In this document: positions 9,520 through 18,904 of the stretch, one piece after another
How the letters are laid out: every line of letters starts with the position of its first letter
How positions within the stretch are numbered: the stretch's first letter is position 1
Position numbers and translations under genes: made by a program
Assembly (NCBI RefSeq): GCF_013030985.1
Contig: NZ_WPYP01000008.1
Span: 225,080-289,079, forward strand
Source of the DNA: Ruegeria arenilitoris
GTDB taxonomy: Bacteria; Pseudomonadota; Alphaproteobacteria; Rhodobacterales; Rhodobacteraceae
DNA length: 64,000 nt
Direction of reading: 5' to 3'
The notes under the pieces: generated by a model
Told to the model about the DNA's origin: nothing
What the model saw: the letters and a program-made list of their open reading frames with translations, nothing else
The model's database searches: none

Positions 9520-10215
9520 TCATGGTCGGCCCAGCAGTCCCTCGACCCAGCGTGGGACGGTTTCGGATGCGGGACCGAGGATAACGTCATCAAAACTTGA
9601 CGCGCCATCCGACGGGGCGAGGTTCAGTTCGACCGTCTGCGCACCGGACATGCGGGCCTCGTGCACGAAGGCAGCCGCGGGGTAGACCTGGCCCGAGGTG
9701 CCGATGGCCGCGAACAGGGCTGCATCGGCCAGATGGTCATAGATCGCATCCATGTGGTACGGCATTTCGCCAAACCAGACCACATCCGGCCGCGCAGTGG
9801 GGGCGTCACAGACCGGGCAGGGCTCACCTACCGCCATCTCGGGTGGAGAGGACCACCGGTGATCACAGGCTGCGCACAGCGCCCCGGCCAGCGTGCCGTG
9901 CATGTGGATCACGTTTTGGGCACCGCCAGCCTCGTGCAGGCTATCGACATTCTGAGTGACGATCACTACGTCACCACGGAATCCCTGCTGCAGGCGGGCC
10001 AGCGCTTTGTGTGCCGCGTTTGGTTGTGCCTTGGAGGCCTGAACCCGGCGGGCGTTGTAGAACCTGTGGACCATAGCAGGATCGCGGGCAAAGCCCTCGG
10101 GTGTGGCGACATCCTCGATCCGATGCTGCGCCCACAGGCCGTCTTCGTCGCGGAACGTGCCCAATCCGCTTTCAGCGGAAATTCCGGCCCCTGTCAGAAT
10201 GACGATCTTTTCCAT
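9520..10215 (-). CDS. cobB: NAD-dependent protein deacylase, sirtuin (CobB)
   Basis: 231-aa Sir2 family enzyme. It shows GAGISAESGLGTFRDEDGLW, VTQNVDSLHE, HMHGTL with the catalytic His, and a four-Cys zinc site (CAAC and CPVC). The substrate-selectivity residues Y-x2-R appear as FYNARR, the class III pattern linked to desuccinylation. The longer frame to 10278 overlaps the divergent phosphatase; Met at 10215 begins the conserved MEKIVILTGAG. Divergent from the phosphatase with 28 bp between starts. Confidence 0.93.
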   Translation of the reverse strand: MEKIVILTGAGISAESGLGTFRDEDGLWAQHRIEDVATPEGFARDPAMVHRFYNARRVQASKAQPNAAHKALARLQQGFRGDVVIVTQNVDSLHEAGGAQNVIHMHGTLAGALCAACDHRWSSPPEMAVGEPCPVCDAPTARPDVVWFGEMPYHMDAIYDHLADAALFAAIGTSGQVYPAAAFVHEARMSGAQTVELNLAPSDGASSFDDVILGPASETVPRWVEGLLGRP

Positions 10216-10243
10216 CTTTGCCTCACGCGTTACACCTTGGCTC

Positions 10244-10687
10244 ATGACCCACCGTATCCTCTTTGTCTGTCTGGGCAATATCTGCCGTTCCCCTGCCGCC
10301 GAGGGCGCGTTTCGCGCCCGTGCACCACACTACATGACCGACAGTGCCGGGACCTCGGGCTGGCATATCGGTGAACCGCCCTATGGGCCGATGCAGGCAG
10401 CGGCGCGGGCACGGGGTATCGACCTGAGCGACCTGCGGGCGCGGCAATTCGGGATTGATGATTTTGATCGGTTCGACCTGATCATCGGTATGGATACCGA
10501 GAACATCAGGAATATCGAGACCTTGCGGCCCGCGGGGAATGAGACCCCGGTTCGCCTGCTGACCGATTTCGCGCTTCAGTCGGGGGCTGATCATGTGCCC
10601 GACCCCTACTATACGCGGGATTTTGATGGGGCGCTGGACCTGATCGAGGCCGCCGTGGCGGGGCTCGAGGCGCATCTGCGGGCTTAG
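10244..10687 (+). CDS. Low molecular weight protein-tyrosine phosphatase
   Basis: 147 aa. The N-terminal P-loop CLGNICRS is the C-x5-R-S catalytic loop and DPYY near the C-terminus supplies the general-acid Asp. Length is typical. Start ATG 10244 gives the canonical MTHRILFVCLGNICRS beginning; the longer frame from 10103 runs inside cobB. Its 3' end overlaps the LysR gene stop by 4 bp (tail to tail). Substrate unknown. Confidence 0.94.
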   Translation: MTHRILFVCLGNICRSPAAEGAFRARAPHYMTDSAGTSGWHIGEPPYGPMQAAARARGIDLSDLRARQFGIDDFDRFDLIIGMDTENIRNIETLRPAGNETPVRLLTDFALQSGADHVPDPYYTRDFDGALDLIEAAVAGLEAHLRA

Positions 10688-11619
10688 CCCATCACCTTCA
10701 GACGGTCGGTGAGCCATGGCAATTGCGCCAGCGCCGGGTCGACAATCTGGTTGCGCATCAGGCGACGCATCATGCCGGCAACCTCTTGCGGAACCTGATC
10801 GGACCAGTCGGTGCGGGTGAACAGGGAAATCGTGCGCGCAAAATCTCCGAAGGGGGCGGGGTGGGCCTCAAGCGCGTCGTGAAATCGGGTTGCCCGCATA
10901 TAGCCCAGCGGCGTGGTGATCGCCCAGCCCAGCCCACGCGCGACCATTGCCATCAGAGCCAGATGGGAACCGATCTCGAACCGCTCTTCGTATTCCAGCC
11001 GCTGCCGGGCCAGATGGGCCTCGATCTGGCGGCTGATCAATTGATCGCGGGCATAACGCAGAAAGGGCAGTTCCTGAATGGCGTTTTCAGCCTCTTTGGG
11101 CGTCACCAGAATGAACGGGTCCTGTACCAGAGGGTATTCGACCACGCCCTCCAGCACCTCGCCGGAATGGGCCGATACCATCAGATGCAGGCGCTGGGCC
11201 TCAAGCTCTTCGAATAAATCCAGGCTGGGCAGGGTGAGCAGCTTGAAATTCGAACGTGTCAGGCTGTCGGCCAGCAGGGTGGCCAGCCGTGGGGTCAGGT
11301 CATTGTCGAAATCGTCGATCAGGCCGATGGATAGGGTGGTCAGATGGCCCAGATCCATCACAGTCAGCTCGCTTTGCGCCATCTGGAGTTCGGCCAGTAC
11401 CGTCTCGGTCCGGGCCAGAAAGCTGCGCCCCGCTTGCGTCAACCGCATCGGGCGGCGTCCGTGATCGACCAGTTCCGTTCCCAGGGCGTTTTCCAGGTTA
11501 CGCAATTGCTGCGATACCGAGGGCTGGCTGAGCCCCGTGATCTCGGCGGCCTGCGCCACCGATCCCGTCCGCGCCAAGGCCTCGAACACTTCGAGCCCGC
11601 GCAGGGTCAGCCCTTTCAT
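10684..11619 (-). CDS. LysR-family transcriptional regulator
   Basis: 311 aa from MKGLTLRGLEVF (five residues shorter than the longest frame; MKG is the usual start). N-terminal winged HTH with ARTGSVAQAAEITGLSQPSVSQQLRNLE, then a periplasmic-binding-like effector domain. No dedicated target is adjacent; the neighbouring genes upstream are in the same orientation (11692-13106), so it may close that set or stand alone. Effector unknown. Confidence 0.9.
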   Translation of the reverse strand: MKGLTLRGLEVFEALARTGSVAQAAEITGLSQPSVSQQLRNLENALGTELVDHGRRPMRLTQAGRSFLARTETVLAELQMAQSELTVMDLGHLTTLSIGLIDDFDNDLTPRLATLLADSLTRSNFKLLTLPSLDLFEELEAQRLHLMVSAHSGEVLEGVVEYPLVQDPFILVTPKEAENAIQELPFLRYARDQLISRQIEAHLARQRLEYEERFEIGSHLALMAMVARGLGWAITTPLGYMRATRFHDALEAHPAPFGDFARTISLFTRTDWSDQVPQEVAGMMRRLMRNQIVDPALAQLPWLTDRLKVMG

Positions 11620-11691
11620 AACCATTAGACACACCTTTCGCTGCGCCTTTTCTGGGGCGCAGTGCGGATCAGGTCAAGGATTGAGATGAGC

Positions 11692-12003
11692 TTAGCTGCA
11701 GATGGCCTGTGCCATCTGGCCGAAATTCCGATACCGATCCCACAGCGCATCGTCACGTGCGGTTTTGGACATCTTCAATTCTTGCGCCTGATGGGGGTTG
11801 CTAAACCACTTGGCGACCGTCTTCTGATCGCTGCGGGTCAGCGCCTGATTGGCCACCCGCTGGATACAACTGCACCGATCCCGCGTCGCTGCCGTGCGGT
11901 CTGACGCCAGACATGCCCGTTTTATCTGCGCAGCCTCGATAGGTGCCGGAGCCACTGCCGTCAACGACGTGGCGCAAAATGCGATTAAGAGGAACTGTTT
12001 CAT
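11692..12003 (-). CDS. Small exported Cys-containing protein
   Basis: 103 aa beginning MKQFLLIAFCATSLTAVAPAP, a signal peptide likely cleaved near IEAA-QIK. The mature protein has CLASDR, RCSCIQRVANQAL, and a terminal AICS: four to five Cys suggesting disulfides. Similar roseobacter proteins exist but I cannot assign a function. Its ATG overlaps the stop of the upstream Hint gene as ATGA, so translation is coupled to that gene. Confidence 0.75.
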   Translation of the reverse strand: MKQFLLIAFCATSLTAVAPAPIEAAQIKRACLASDRTAATRDRCSCIQRVANQALTRSDQKTVAKWFSNPHQAQELKMSKTARDDALWDRYRNFGQMAQAICS

Positions 12004-13106
12004 GCTCGAGCCTCGTTTTTGCCTGCCCGGAGGGATCTGTCGCCCCATTCGGTCTGGGCGGAAGTATGAATCAAACGCCCCACTGGATCAATGGACAAGA
12101 TTTTCTGCATCAAAAAGGTGGCGTCGCGCCGCTTCAGGGCCAATCTTGCGGTCTGCATCGCATTGCGGTTTTGCGCCGCGAGATCGGGAAAAAACAGGGC
12201 GTCGGGGTCATCAGACGCGCCCGACGGTGACGCAAGAAGGCTTTCAGAAGCTGCGCCATTGGCTTTGATCACCGCGTGCCGGTCCAGCAGTAGGTGATGA
12301 TAGCGGGCCGTTTTTTCATCCGATAGGCCGGCGAGACCAGAGTCCACAAGGCTGATGGCGGGCACAAAGACCTCGGGCACACCAAAATGCAGTTCGGCAA
12401 GGGGATGGGTGACCAGAAGCCTGTGCTGTTGCGACACCATCAAGGGCGCAAAATTCGTCAGCACATCTGTTGGGATTTCGACCATCCGGAACCGCCCGGT
12501 TGCGATCACATCCCGCGAACCGACCCAGCGGACAGGGGCAAACCCGTCGTCCTGCGTCCAAACCACGTCGCCGGGTTTCAACGTCTCGATAGGGGTATCC
12601 CCCTGATCGGTGCGGATCAGTGTCCCGTGGCGGTAACAGATCGGCGTGACGTAATCGACTGCCGCAAAGCTGGGTCCTTCCTGCGTGCTGACAACCTGCA
12701 GTTCCACACCGGCCGGGGGAAACTCACCCGGGCCGCCAATGAAGGCAATCCCTTCTACCGTGGCATAGGACGGGGACGAGTTGTTCACGTTGAAGGCGAC
12801 GGCCTGATAGGTGTTTACCCCGTCTGTCAGCGTTATGCCGTATTCGGCCTCGACCCGTGTGCCATCGGTGAATAACGTCCCGTCAATCGTTTGATCGCCA
12901 TCCAGCCTCTGATTGCTGTCATTGTCGGCGAAATTGGCATCGTTGCCGCCATCGCGAATGAACACTTCGGTGGCCGCGTGGGTGTCGATGGTGATGGTCT
13001 GGCCGATCAGGTGGCTTCCGTCGCCCTGATTGAGGCCGTCCAGCCCCTGCGCCAACGAGGTTGACAGCTGACTTTCACCCATAACAAATATTGAATAATC
13101 AGCCAT
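12000..13106 (-). CDS. Hint-domain protein
   Basis: 368 aa. N-terminal ~155 residues (MADYSIFVMGESQLS...) contain a beta-rich region with DGGNDANFADNDSNQRLDGDQ, followed from about residue 158 (ICYRHGTLIRTDQGD) by a Hint domain: ICYRHGTLI, LKPGDVVWT, VRWVGSR, VSQQHRLLV, and RYHHLLLDRHAVI. This layout is common in roseobacters and the N-terminal part probably specifies export or localisation. The stop overlaps the next gene start by 4 bp. Distant paralog of 5894-7078; the two differ in N-terminal regions. Confidence 0.87.
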   Translation of the reverse strand: MADYSIFVMGESQLSTSLAQGLDGLNQGDGSHLIGQTITIDTHAATEVFIRDGGNDANFADNDSNQRLDGDQTIDGTLFTDGTRVEAEYGITLTDGVNTYQAVAFNVNNSSPSYATVEGIAFIGGPGEFPPAGVELQVVSTQEGPSFAAVDYVTPICYRHGTLIRTDQGDTPIETLKPGDVVWTQDDGFAPVRWVGSRDVIATGRFRMVEIPTDVLTNFAPLMVSQQHRLLVTHPLAELHFGVPEVFVPAISLVDSGLAGLSDEKTARYHHLLLDRHAVIKANGAASESLLASPSGASDDPDALFFPDLAAQNRNAMQTARLALKRRDATFLMQKILSIDPVGRLIHTSAQTEWGDRSLRAGKNEARA

Positions 13107-13268
13107 CTAGTTCACTGCTCTCTCACCGGTGTTTTGATCGGTTGTTAGCAAAATCACCGGCAGACCTCAATTTACAGTAAACGCGGCTGGTCAATAACGC
13201 GCTCTGAACGTCCTGTCAGGGCGCTTCCCGGCTTGACGAGGGGCCAATCTACGGACATATCCCGATCC

Positions 13269-15068
13269 ATGACAGACCTCGCTCATATCCGCAATTTCTC
13301 CATTGTCGCCCATATCGACCATGGCAAATCCACCCTTGCTGACCGGCTCATCCAAGAGACCGGAACGGTCAAGGATCGCGACATGAAGGAACAGCTGCTC
13401 GACAGCATGGATATCGAGCGTGAACGCGGCATCACCATCAAGGCCAACACGGTCCGCATCGACTATACCGCCGATGACGGTGAGAAATATGTACTGAACC
13501 TGATCGACACGCCCGGCCACGTGGATTTTGCCTATGAGGTTTCGCGATCCATGCGTGCCGTCGAAGGCTCGCTTCTGGTTGTGGACTCGACCCAAGGGGT
13601 TGAGGCGCAGACGCTGGCCAACGTGTATCAGGCCATTGACGCCGATCATGAGATCGTGCCGGTGCTGAACAAGATCGACCTGCCCGCGTCCGATTGTGAC
13701 CGCGTGGCTGAACAGATCGAGGACGTGATCGGCATCGACGCGACCGACGCCATTCAGGTCAGCGCCAAGACGGGGCAGGGCATCCACGAGACGCTCGAGG
13801 CCATCGTGAAACAACTGCCCGCACCGCAGGGTAATCTGGACGCGCCACTCAAGGCGATGCTGGTGGATTCGTGGTACGACGCCTATCTCGGCGTCATCGT
13901 TCTGGTCCGCATCATGGACGGCACGCTGAAAAAGGGGATGCGGGTCAAGTTCATGTCGAACAACACCCTGCACCATGTCGACCGCGTCGGCGTATTCCGG
14001 CCCGAGATGGAGATGGTCGATTCCTTGGGGCCCGGTGAGATCGGCTTTTTGACGGCGTCCATCAAACAGGTCCGGGACACCCGCGTCGGTGACACCATCA
14101 CCAATGACCGCAACGGTACCGAAATCGCCCTGCCGGGCTTCAAACCCGCGCAGCCTGTGGTGTTCTGTGGCCTCTTCCCCGTGGACAGTGCCGAATTCGA
14201 AGACCTGCGCGACGCGATCGACAAACTGGCGCTGAACGACGCCTCGTTCTCGTTCGAAATGGAAACCTCTGCAGCCCTTGGTTTTGGCTTCCGCTGCGGC
14301 TTCCTGGGCCTGCTGCACCTTGAGGTCATCCGCGATCGCATCGAACGCGAATATGATATCGAGCTTATCACCACCGCGCCGTCGGTGATCTATCACGTCT
14401 ACATGAAAGACGGCGAGATGATCGAGCTGCACAACCCCGCCGACATGCCCGATCCGTCCAAGGTCGACCATATCGAGGAACCGCGCATCAAGGCGACCAT
14501 TCTGGTGCCGGATGAATACCTCGGCGACGTGCTGAAACTCTGCCAGGACCGCCGCGGCATCCAGCTGGACCTGACCTATGCGGGCAGCCGCGCCATGGTC
14601 GTCTATGACCTGCCGCTGAACGAGGTCGTTTTTGATTTCTACGACCGCCTGAAATCGGTGACCAAGGGTTATGCCTCGTTCGACTATCAGATGACCGGTT
14701 ATACCGAGGACAATCTGGTCAAGATGTCGGTGCTGGTGAATGACGAACCGGTCGATGCGCTGTCGACCATGGTTCACCGCGACCGGGCCGAGATGCGGGG
14801 CCGGGCGATGTGCGAAAAGCTCAAGGACCTGATCCCGCGCCACATGTTCAAAATCCCGATCCAGGCGGCCATCGGCGGCAAGGTCATCGCGCGCGAGACC
14901 CTCTCGGCCCTGCGCAAGGACGTGACCGCCAAATGCTACGGAGGCGACGCCACACGGAAACGCAAACTGCTGGACAAGCAGAAGGCCGGTAAGAAGAAGA
15001 TGCGCCAGTTCGGGAAGGTCGATATTCCGCAGGAGGCGTTCATCTCTGCGTTGAAGATGGACTCTTGA
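13269..15068 (+). CDS. lepA: Elongation factor 4 (LepA)
   Basis: 599-aa translational GTPase acting on stalled ribosomes. G1 HIDHGKST, G2 [10 protein letters not shown]3 DTPGHVDF, G4 NKIDLPAS are all intact; the C-terminal LepA-specific domain ends [20 protein letters not shown] 13269 gives the usual [20 protein letters not shown]; an upstream in-frame start at 13233 would add 12 non-conserved residues. Followed by a strong terminator. Confidence 0.97.
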   Translation: MTDLAHIRNFSIVAHIDHGKSTLADRLIQETGTVKDRDMKEQLLDSMDIERERGITIKANTVRIDYTADDGEKYVLNLIDTPGHVDFAYEVSRSMRAVEGSLLVVDSTQGVEAQTLANVYQAIDADHEIVPVLNKIDLPASDCDRVAEQIEDVIGIDATDAIQVSAKTGQGIHETLEAIVKQLPAPQGNLDAPLKAMLVDSWYDAYLGVIVLVRIMDGTLKKGMRVKFMSNNTLHHVDRVGVFRPEMEMVDSLGPGEIGFLTASIKQVRDTRVGDTITNDRNGTEIALPGFKPAQPVVFCGLFPVDSAEFEDLRDAIDKLALNDASFSFEMETSAALGFGFRCGFLGLLHLEVIRDRIEREYDIELITTAPSVIYHVYMKDGEMIELHNPADMPDPSKVDHIEEPRIKATILVPDEYLGDVLKLCQDRRGIQLDLTYAGSRAMVVYDLPLNEVVFDFYDRLKSVTKGYASFDYQMTGYTEDNLVKMSVLVNDEPVDALSTMVHRDRAEMRGRAMCEKLKDLIPRHMFKIPIQAAIGGKVIARETLSALRKDVTAKCYGGDATRKRKLLDKQKAGKKKMRQFGKVDIPQEAFISALKMDS

Positions 15069-15095
15069 TAGATCGATCTATCGATGGTTGTGTGA

Positions 15096-15121
15096 GGGCG
15101 AGACGATTGTCTCGCCCTTTT
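15096..15121 (+). terminator. Rho-independent terminator of lepA
   Basis: Perfect 9-bp stem GGGCGAGAC-GATT-GTCTCGCCC followed by TTTT. It ends 45 bp before the orphan gene at 15167. Confidence 0.9.
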
Positions 15122-15166
15122 GCGTGAGATAGTTGCAAGAAGTATTCAGTAAGGCGCATTGGATTT

Positions 15167-16012
15167 ATGGAAGAAGTTATTGAAGTTGATAATGTAGTTA
15201 CTCCTGTCGTTTTGACCCTCAAAATAGACAACAGCCAACCGATTGAATTGAGCGATTTTGTAGGAGCTTTCACATCGCTAGCACGAGAATACCGAACTCA
15301 GATACGTGACAACCCTGATTACGAAGATGACGCGCAAATCTATGTAAAAGAGGTAAGAAAAGGGTCAATCATTGCGGATTTGATGCCTGTTATTGCGTCT
15401 ACGGCGCCAATTGTTGCCCAATATGCAGACCAGGCTTGGCAAGCTATTGAGTTCGTAAACAAATGGGAAGAACGGATTTCCGGACTCATTTCTGGAAACG
15501 CTCCAAAAGATGCTCAGAAATCTGATTTGGATACATTCAGCAATGCGGTAGCCGCTATTGCACGTGATCCCGACGCTTCTTCAACGCTGGAGGCCGCAAC
15601 GTTCGAAGACGGAAAGCGCCAAGTAAGAGCAGCATTTAAGTTCAATTCTAAACAAGCAGTTGCTGCAGAAAAGACGCTTAAGTCTGCGTATCAGCAGCTT
15701 GAGCAAGAAAAAACAGATACGCGTGAGCGTGTTCTCATGATCTTCACTCGCTCTGACGTAAAAGATGCGCCCAATGACAAGCGTAGTGGCGAACGAGTAG
15801 TCATAGAAGAAATTTCCAAAAAAGATCTAGCGATAATGTATGCTTCCGACTTGGCTAAGGAACGCATAAAGCACGAAGTACGTGAGGCCGACGATAATAT
15901 TTTTAAGAAGGGCTTCGTTGTGGATGTGATCGTTGTTTCACGAAACAAAAGACCTGTAGCATACAAAATCACTGAGGTTTATGAGGTGATTGATTTGCCT
16001 GACGAAGAGTAG
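15167..16012 (+). CDS. Protein of unknown function, AT-richer orphan gene
   Basis: 281 aa, no recognised family. Beginning MEEVIEVDNVVTPVVLTLKIDN, with a predicted globular N-terminus, a short hydrophobic patch (GSIIADLMPVIASTAPIVAQYA, about residues 66-86) and a C-terminal domain with several Lys/Glu-rich helices and a FVVDVIVVSRNKRPVAYKI beta-strand end. Codon use (AAA, GTA, TTG, GAA) and base composition look clearly more AT-rich than lepA upstream and the small genes downstream. No integrase or repeats are evident at its borders. It looks horizontally acquired. No ribosome site stronger than TGGATTT is seen at ATG 15167. Confidence 0.75.
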   Translation: MEEVIEVDNVVTPVVLTLKIDNSQPIELSDFVGAFTSLAREYRTQIRDNPDYEDDAQIYVKEVRKGSIIADLMPVIASTAPIVAQYADQAWQAIEFVNKWEERISGLISGNAPKDAQKSDLDTFSNAVAAIARDPDASSTLEAATFEDGKRQVRAAFKFNSKQAVAAEKTLKSAYQQLEQEKTDTRERVLMIFTRSDVKDAPNDKRSGERVVIEEISKKDLAIMYASDLAKERIKHEVREADDNIFKKGFVVDVIVVSRNKRPVAYKITEVYEVIDLPDEE

Positions 16013-16274
16013 AGAGACTATCTCTAGTTGAAAAGCGCTGAGAGCTACTCGAAAGCAAATAGACCCGCCCGGCAGCACCGCCGGGCCGCGCCGACCGCCC
16101 TCCGCTCCGCTGATCGATCGTTGCAGGCGCGTTTGCGCACAGGGGCTCCGTCCGATCGAAAGTCTCCGCATCAGCCATCCCTTGCCGATCCGCTGCATTG
16201 GACGCTGACGCCCTCCGGGCCTGACCCGTTTCATGGTATTCTCATCACACCCCAAAACACGGGAGGATGAATCC

Positions 16275-16517
16275 ATGAAACATCTGTCTCTGGCCGCTGC
16301 CTTCTGCCTTTTCGCCGCGCCCGCCTTTGCCCATCAATGCCCCACCGACATTGCCGCTATCGATGCCGCTCTGGCTGCGGGCCCCGACCTGTCTGAGGAA
16401 CAGATCACACAGGTTGAAACATGGCGCGACGAAGGTGCCGCGCTGCACGATGCAGGTGATCATGACGCGTCGGTTGCAACTCTGGCCCAGGCCAAAGAAC
16501 TGCTTGGTCTGAACTGA
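16275..16517 (+). CDS. Small exported protein
   Basis: 80 aa with a signal peptide (MKHLSLAAAFCLFAAPAFA, cleavage before HQCPTD). The mature 61 residues have one Cys and two short amphipathic helices (AIDAALAAGPDLSEEQITQVETW and a second to the end). Preceded by ACGGGAGGATGAATCC. Composition is typical of the backbone. Function not recognised. Confidence 0.75.
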   Translation: MKHLSLAAAFCLFAAPAFAHQCPTDIAAIDAALAAGPDLSEEQITQVETWRDEGAALHDAGDHDASVATLAQAKELLGLN

Positions 16518-16627
16518 CACTATATTGCCGGATCCGGATTGGTGAACGGGTTGAGCGTTTGCGCCAGCCCGGGGGCCGGTCGTGACCTTCAGTTCTACCT
16601 ATCAACCGTTATTTGGTTGCATTTAAA

Positions 16628-16828
16628 ATGGAAGCGATTGAGATTTGTACGACCATGCGCAACTCCAACCCCAAGATCGAATTCTCAATTTTGTGCCTGC
16701 TAGTGGCGGGCATGCTGGTCTACCGGTGGACTAAATTCGAACCATGGTTCGTCTCCGATACAATCTGCGCGGTCGTGATCGTGGGAACGTCTTACCTCTA
16801 CTACTTTAAGTGGAAACGAAAAAAATAA
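16628..16828 (+). CDS. Possible small two-helix membrane protein
   Basis: 66 aa if started at ATG 16628 (57 aa from ATG 16655). Two hydrophobic segments, FSILCLLVAGMLVYRW and ICAVVIVGTSYLYYF, with a basic end KWKRKK fit an inner-membrane protein. The ribosome site is weak and composition is lower in GC than neighbours. Not recognised. Confidence 0.45.
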   Translation: MEAIEICTTMRNSNPKIEFSILCLLVAGMLVYRWTKFEPWFVSDTICAVVIVGTSYLYYFKWKRKK

Positions 16829-16936
16829 GCAAATGGCGAAGGTCGTGATGTCGCGCATACTGACCCAGATCAAGGACCTACGCCCGGCCTCGATTCTAAC
16901 GTCCGCGAAAACAGACTGGTAAAAAACGAGGCCCCT

Positions 16937-17116
16937 ATGTCGCCCCTGACGCTGATCCTTCATATCTTCCTTGGTTCCACCCTTGCCGGGTGCGCTGTGA
17001 TTGCGGTGCTGGTCATGGGGCACGCCGCGTGGACGACCCTGCTGATCGCGGCGGTTGTCGGCTTTGTCGCGGCGTTCCCGGTTTCATTTCTGGTGGCCCG
17101 CAAGCTGGAAGGCTGA
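16937..17116 (+). CDS. 59-aa two-helix membrane protein
   Basis: Short frame beginning MSPLTLILHIFLGSTLAGCA and ending VSFLVARKLEG. Two transmembrane helices joined by a short loop (GHAAWT). Similar tiny proteins occur across Rhodobacteraceae, sometimes with unsupported enzyme names; the sequence shows only a membrane protein. Upstream ACGAGGCCCCT gives a weak ribosome site. GC and codon use match the backbone, which supports it being real. Confidence 0.65.
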   Translation: MSPLTLILHIFLGSTLAGCAVIAVLVMGHAAWTTLLIAAVVGFVAAFPVSFLVARKLEG

Positions 17117-17232
17117 GCGCCCGGTTTAGACGCAAAGATCGGAATGTGTTATCCTCCGCGCGGGGGACCGCGTTCAGGCGGCCTTTTCTTTATATGCTTG
17201 CAACGCAAGACCCTCAGAAATGAGAGGTTATT

Positions 17233-17718
17233 ATGCACAAGTTCTTGAAAGCGACCGCAACCACAGCCCTGACTCTGGGCCTGTTCGCAGGCCCGGCCCT
17301 GGCTGAGACTTTTGACGCCACCGGCAAGGGCACGGGGACGAATGCGAACCAGGTCTATGCCATCGCGGACGGCCACGCGGTGATCAAGTCGCAAACCGAT
17401 TATGACAGTTTCGAGGTCGCCGCCGGGCACCCTCTGGAAGGTGCGTCGGGTACCTGTTTCGGCGCGGTGCTGGTCAATGGGGCTGGGGTCTCGGGCACCG
17501 GGAATTGCGTGTTCGACACCGCCTCGGGCGAAAAAGCGGTGATGACCTGGACGGCCACGGGGATCGGTGCGGATGGCGCCTTGACCGGTGACTGGACGGT
17601 GTCGGGCGGCTCGGGCAATTGGGCCAGCGCGACGGGGGGCGGGAGCTTTTCGTCTCTGACCGACCCCGATACCAAGAAGTTTGTGAATACGATCACCGGC
17701 AGTATCACGGTGGAATAA
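17233..17718 (+). CDS. Exported protein, beta-rich, unknown function
   Basis: 161 aa with a signal peptide (cleavage after PALA-ETFD). The mature chain is Gly/Thr/Ser-rich and beta-prone (GKGTGTNANQ, WTATGIGADGALTGDWTVSGGSGNW, GGGSFSS) with two Cys (SGTCFGAV and GNCVFD) that may form a disulfide. It looks like a lipocalin- or avidin-like small barrel, but this is a guess from pattern. Ribosome site AGAGGTTATT. Probably monocistronic. Confidence 0.75.
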   Translation: MHKFLKATATTALTLGLFAGPALAETFDATGKGTGTNANQVYAIADGHAVIKSQTDYDSFEVAAGHPLEGASGTCFGAVLVNGAGVSGTGNCVFDTASGEKAVMTWTATGIGADGALTGDWTVSGGSGNWASATGGGSFSSLTDPDTKKFVNTITGSITVE

Positions 17719-17889
17719 ATTTAGGTTTCACAATGAGTTAGGGCGGGGGATATGCCCCCGTCCGCCTGAAAGGTCTGAGGGTTCAATGAACCACAGATGA
17801 AGTTTCCCTTAGGTAAGTTGCAACCGGCTCTTTCCCTTCCAATCTGTTCAGCAGGCCAAGGACGGCCACAGTTTTGGAGGAGAGAGCCA

Positions 17890-18336
17890 ATGACCAGATA
17901 CATGACTGCCGGAGCAGCCGCTCTGGCCGCGACCCTCACCCTTGGAACGGCCGCTCTGGCCGACGCGCCGGACCTGCGCGGCACATGGCTGGGGTCGTAT
18001 ACGACCGTCTCGCCATCCCATACCTATCGCGGCGATGAACCCCGGTTCAATCAAGCCGAGTGGATGCTGGACATCCAGATTCAGGAAGAAAACGTCTTCT
18101 GGGGTCCCAGCAAATGGCGGCGCGATGGCGACACCGAATGGAATGCGAATGAGGCCACCGGCACCATCAGCCTCGATGGATCCGGCAGCATCGGGATCGT
18201 CGAAACCTCACCGCTGGTCATCGGCGCGAATGCGTTGATCGATGCCCGGTACGAAGACGGAAAGATCTTTGCGGATTTCCGTAGCCTGCGTAACGGAACG
18301 ACCTACAGCACCGTTCTGGAACGTCAGGTGAACTGA
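17890..18336 (+). CDS. Exported protein, unknown function
   Basis: 148 aa. Signal peptide MTRYMTAGAAALAATLTLG with cleavage near ALA-DAPDL. The mature domain, DLRGTWLGSY...GDTEWNANEATGTI...TYSTVLERQ, is beta-rich and resembles small calycin-like periplasmic proteins. The strong ribosome site GGAGGAGAGAGCCA selects ATG 17890 over the in-frame ATG at 17797. It may share ancestry or a fold with the preceding gene; no function recognised. Confidence 0.75.
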   Translation: MTRYMTAGAAALAATLTLGTAALADAPDLRGTWLGSYTTVSPSHTYRGDEPRFNQAEWMLDIQIQEENVFWGPSKWRRDGDTEWNANEATGTISLDGSGSIGIVETSPLVIGANALIDARYEDGKIFADFRSLRNGTTYSTVLERQVN

Positions 18337-18890
18337 AGTGTCTCTGGCCCGATCGGTCTGTAGGGGGTACTGGCTGCTGTTCGTCGCAGCGCGTAATTGG
18401 TAATCCCGGTTGGGCCAGAGCGCTTCTCAGGAAACGGAACCAATGTCTCCGACGGGAGGAGACGGGTCGGACGGCCATTGCGCCACCTGCGACAGTGTTC
18501 GGATCGGAGCGTGCCGGGTTGCGGCGTAGCCATGCACGGACCGTCGGAACCTCGTGAACCTTCAGCACGGCGTTGTAGAATGGGCAGAGGCGCGCCCCGG
18601 CCCCGGTTCCGTTTCCATGTCTCTAGACCGTATGAGGCCTGAGACGAATCGCGGCACCGGGAATCTGAGGGGCAGAGTGCCCTGATTTCACGCACGGATG
18701 TCTGCTCAACCCCTTCGCAGGTGCAGAAACTTGGCTTGAATGGGTCTTTTGACGCCACTCGGAGTTTTCCTGCTTCAAACCGGCAGAGCTGCGCGACTTC
18801 CGGAGTTATCCCCAAAATTCTCCCAGTGGATATCAACACGTTATCCCCGTCTAAATTTCATGCTGCAGTGCTATTTTCTTGTCGGACCCG
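18337..18890. other. Intergenic region without convincing genes
   Basis: About 550 bp. Frames on both strands (18324-18839 minus, the start of 18721-19263 plus) have no ribosome sites, Arg/Ser/Cys-rich translations and no motifs. A small hairpin GGGCAGAGTGCCC lies near 18670. Two TTATCCCC strings (about 18804 and 18840) are noted but do not form a DnaA-box cluster. Confidence 0.5.
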
Positions 18891-18904
18891 GGCGCGGGTG
18901 CAAC

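Noticed and set aside
13191..14843. 550-codon open frame on the minus strand across lepA
   Set aside because: It is an antisense shadow of a fully intact LepA gene; its His/Asp/Val-rich translation has no motifs and no ribosome site.
18324..18839. 171-codon minus-strand frame in the 18.3-18.9 kb gap
   Set aside because: Arg/Ser-rich composition, no ribosome site, overlaps the end of the exported-protein gene and runs through possible RNA structures.
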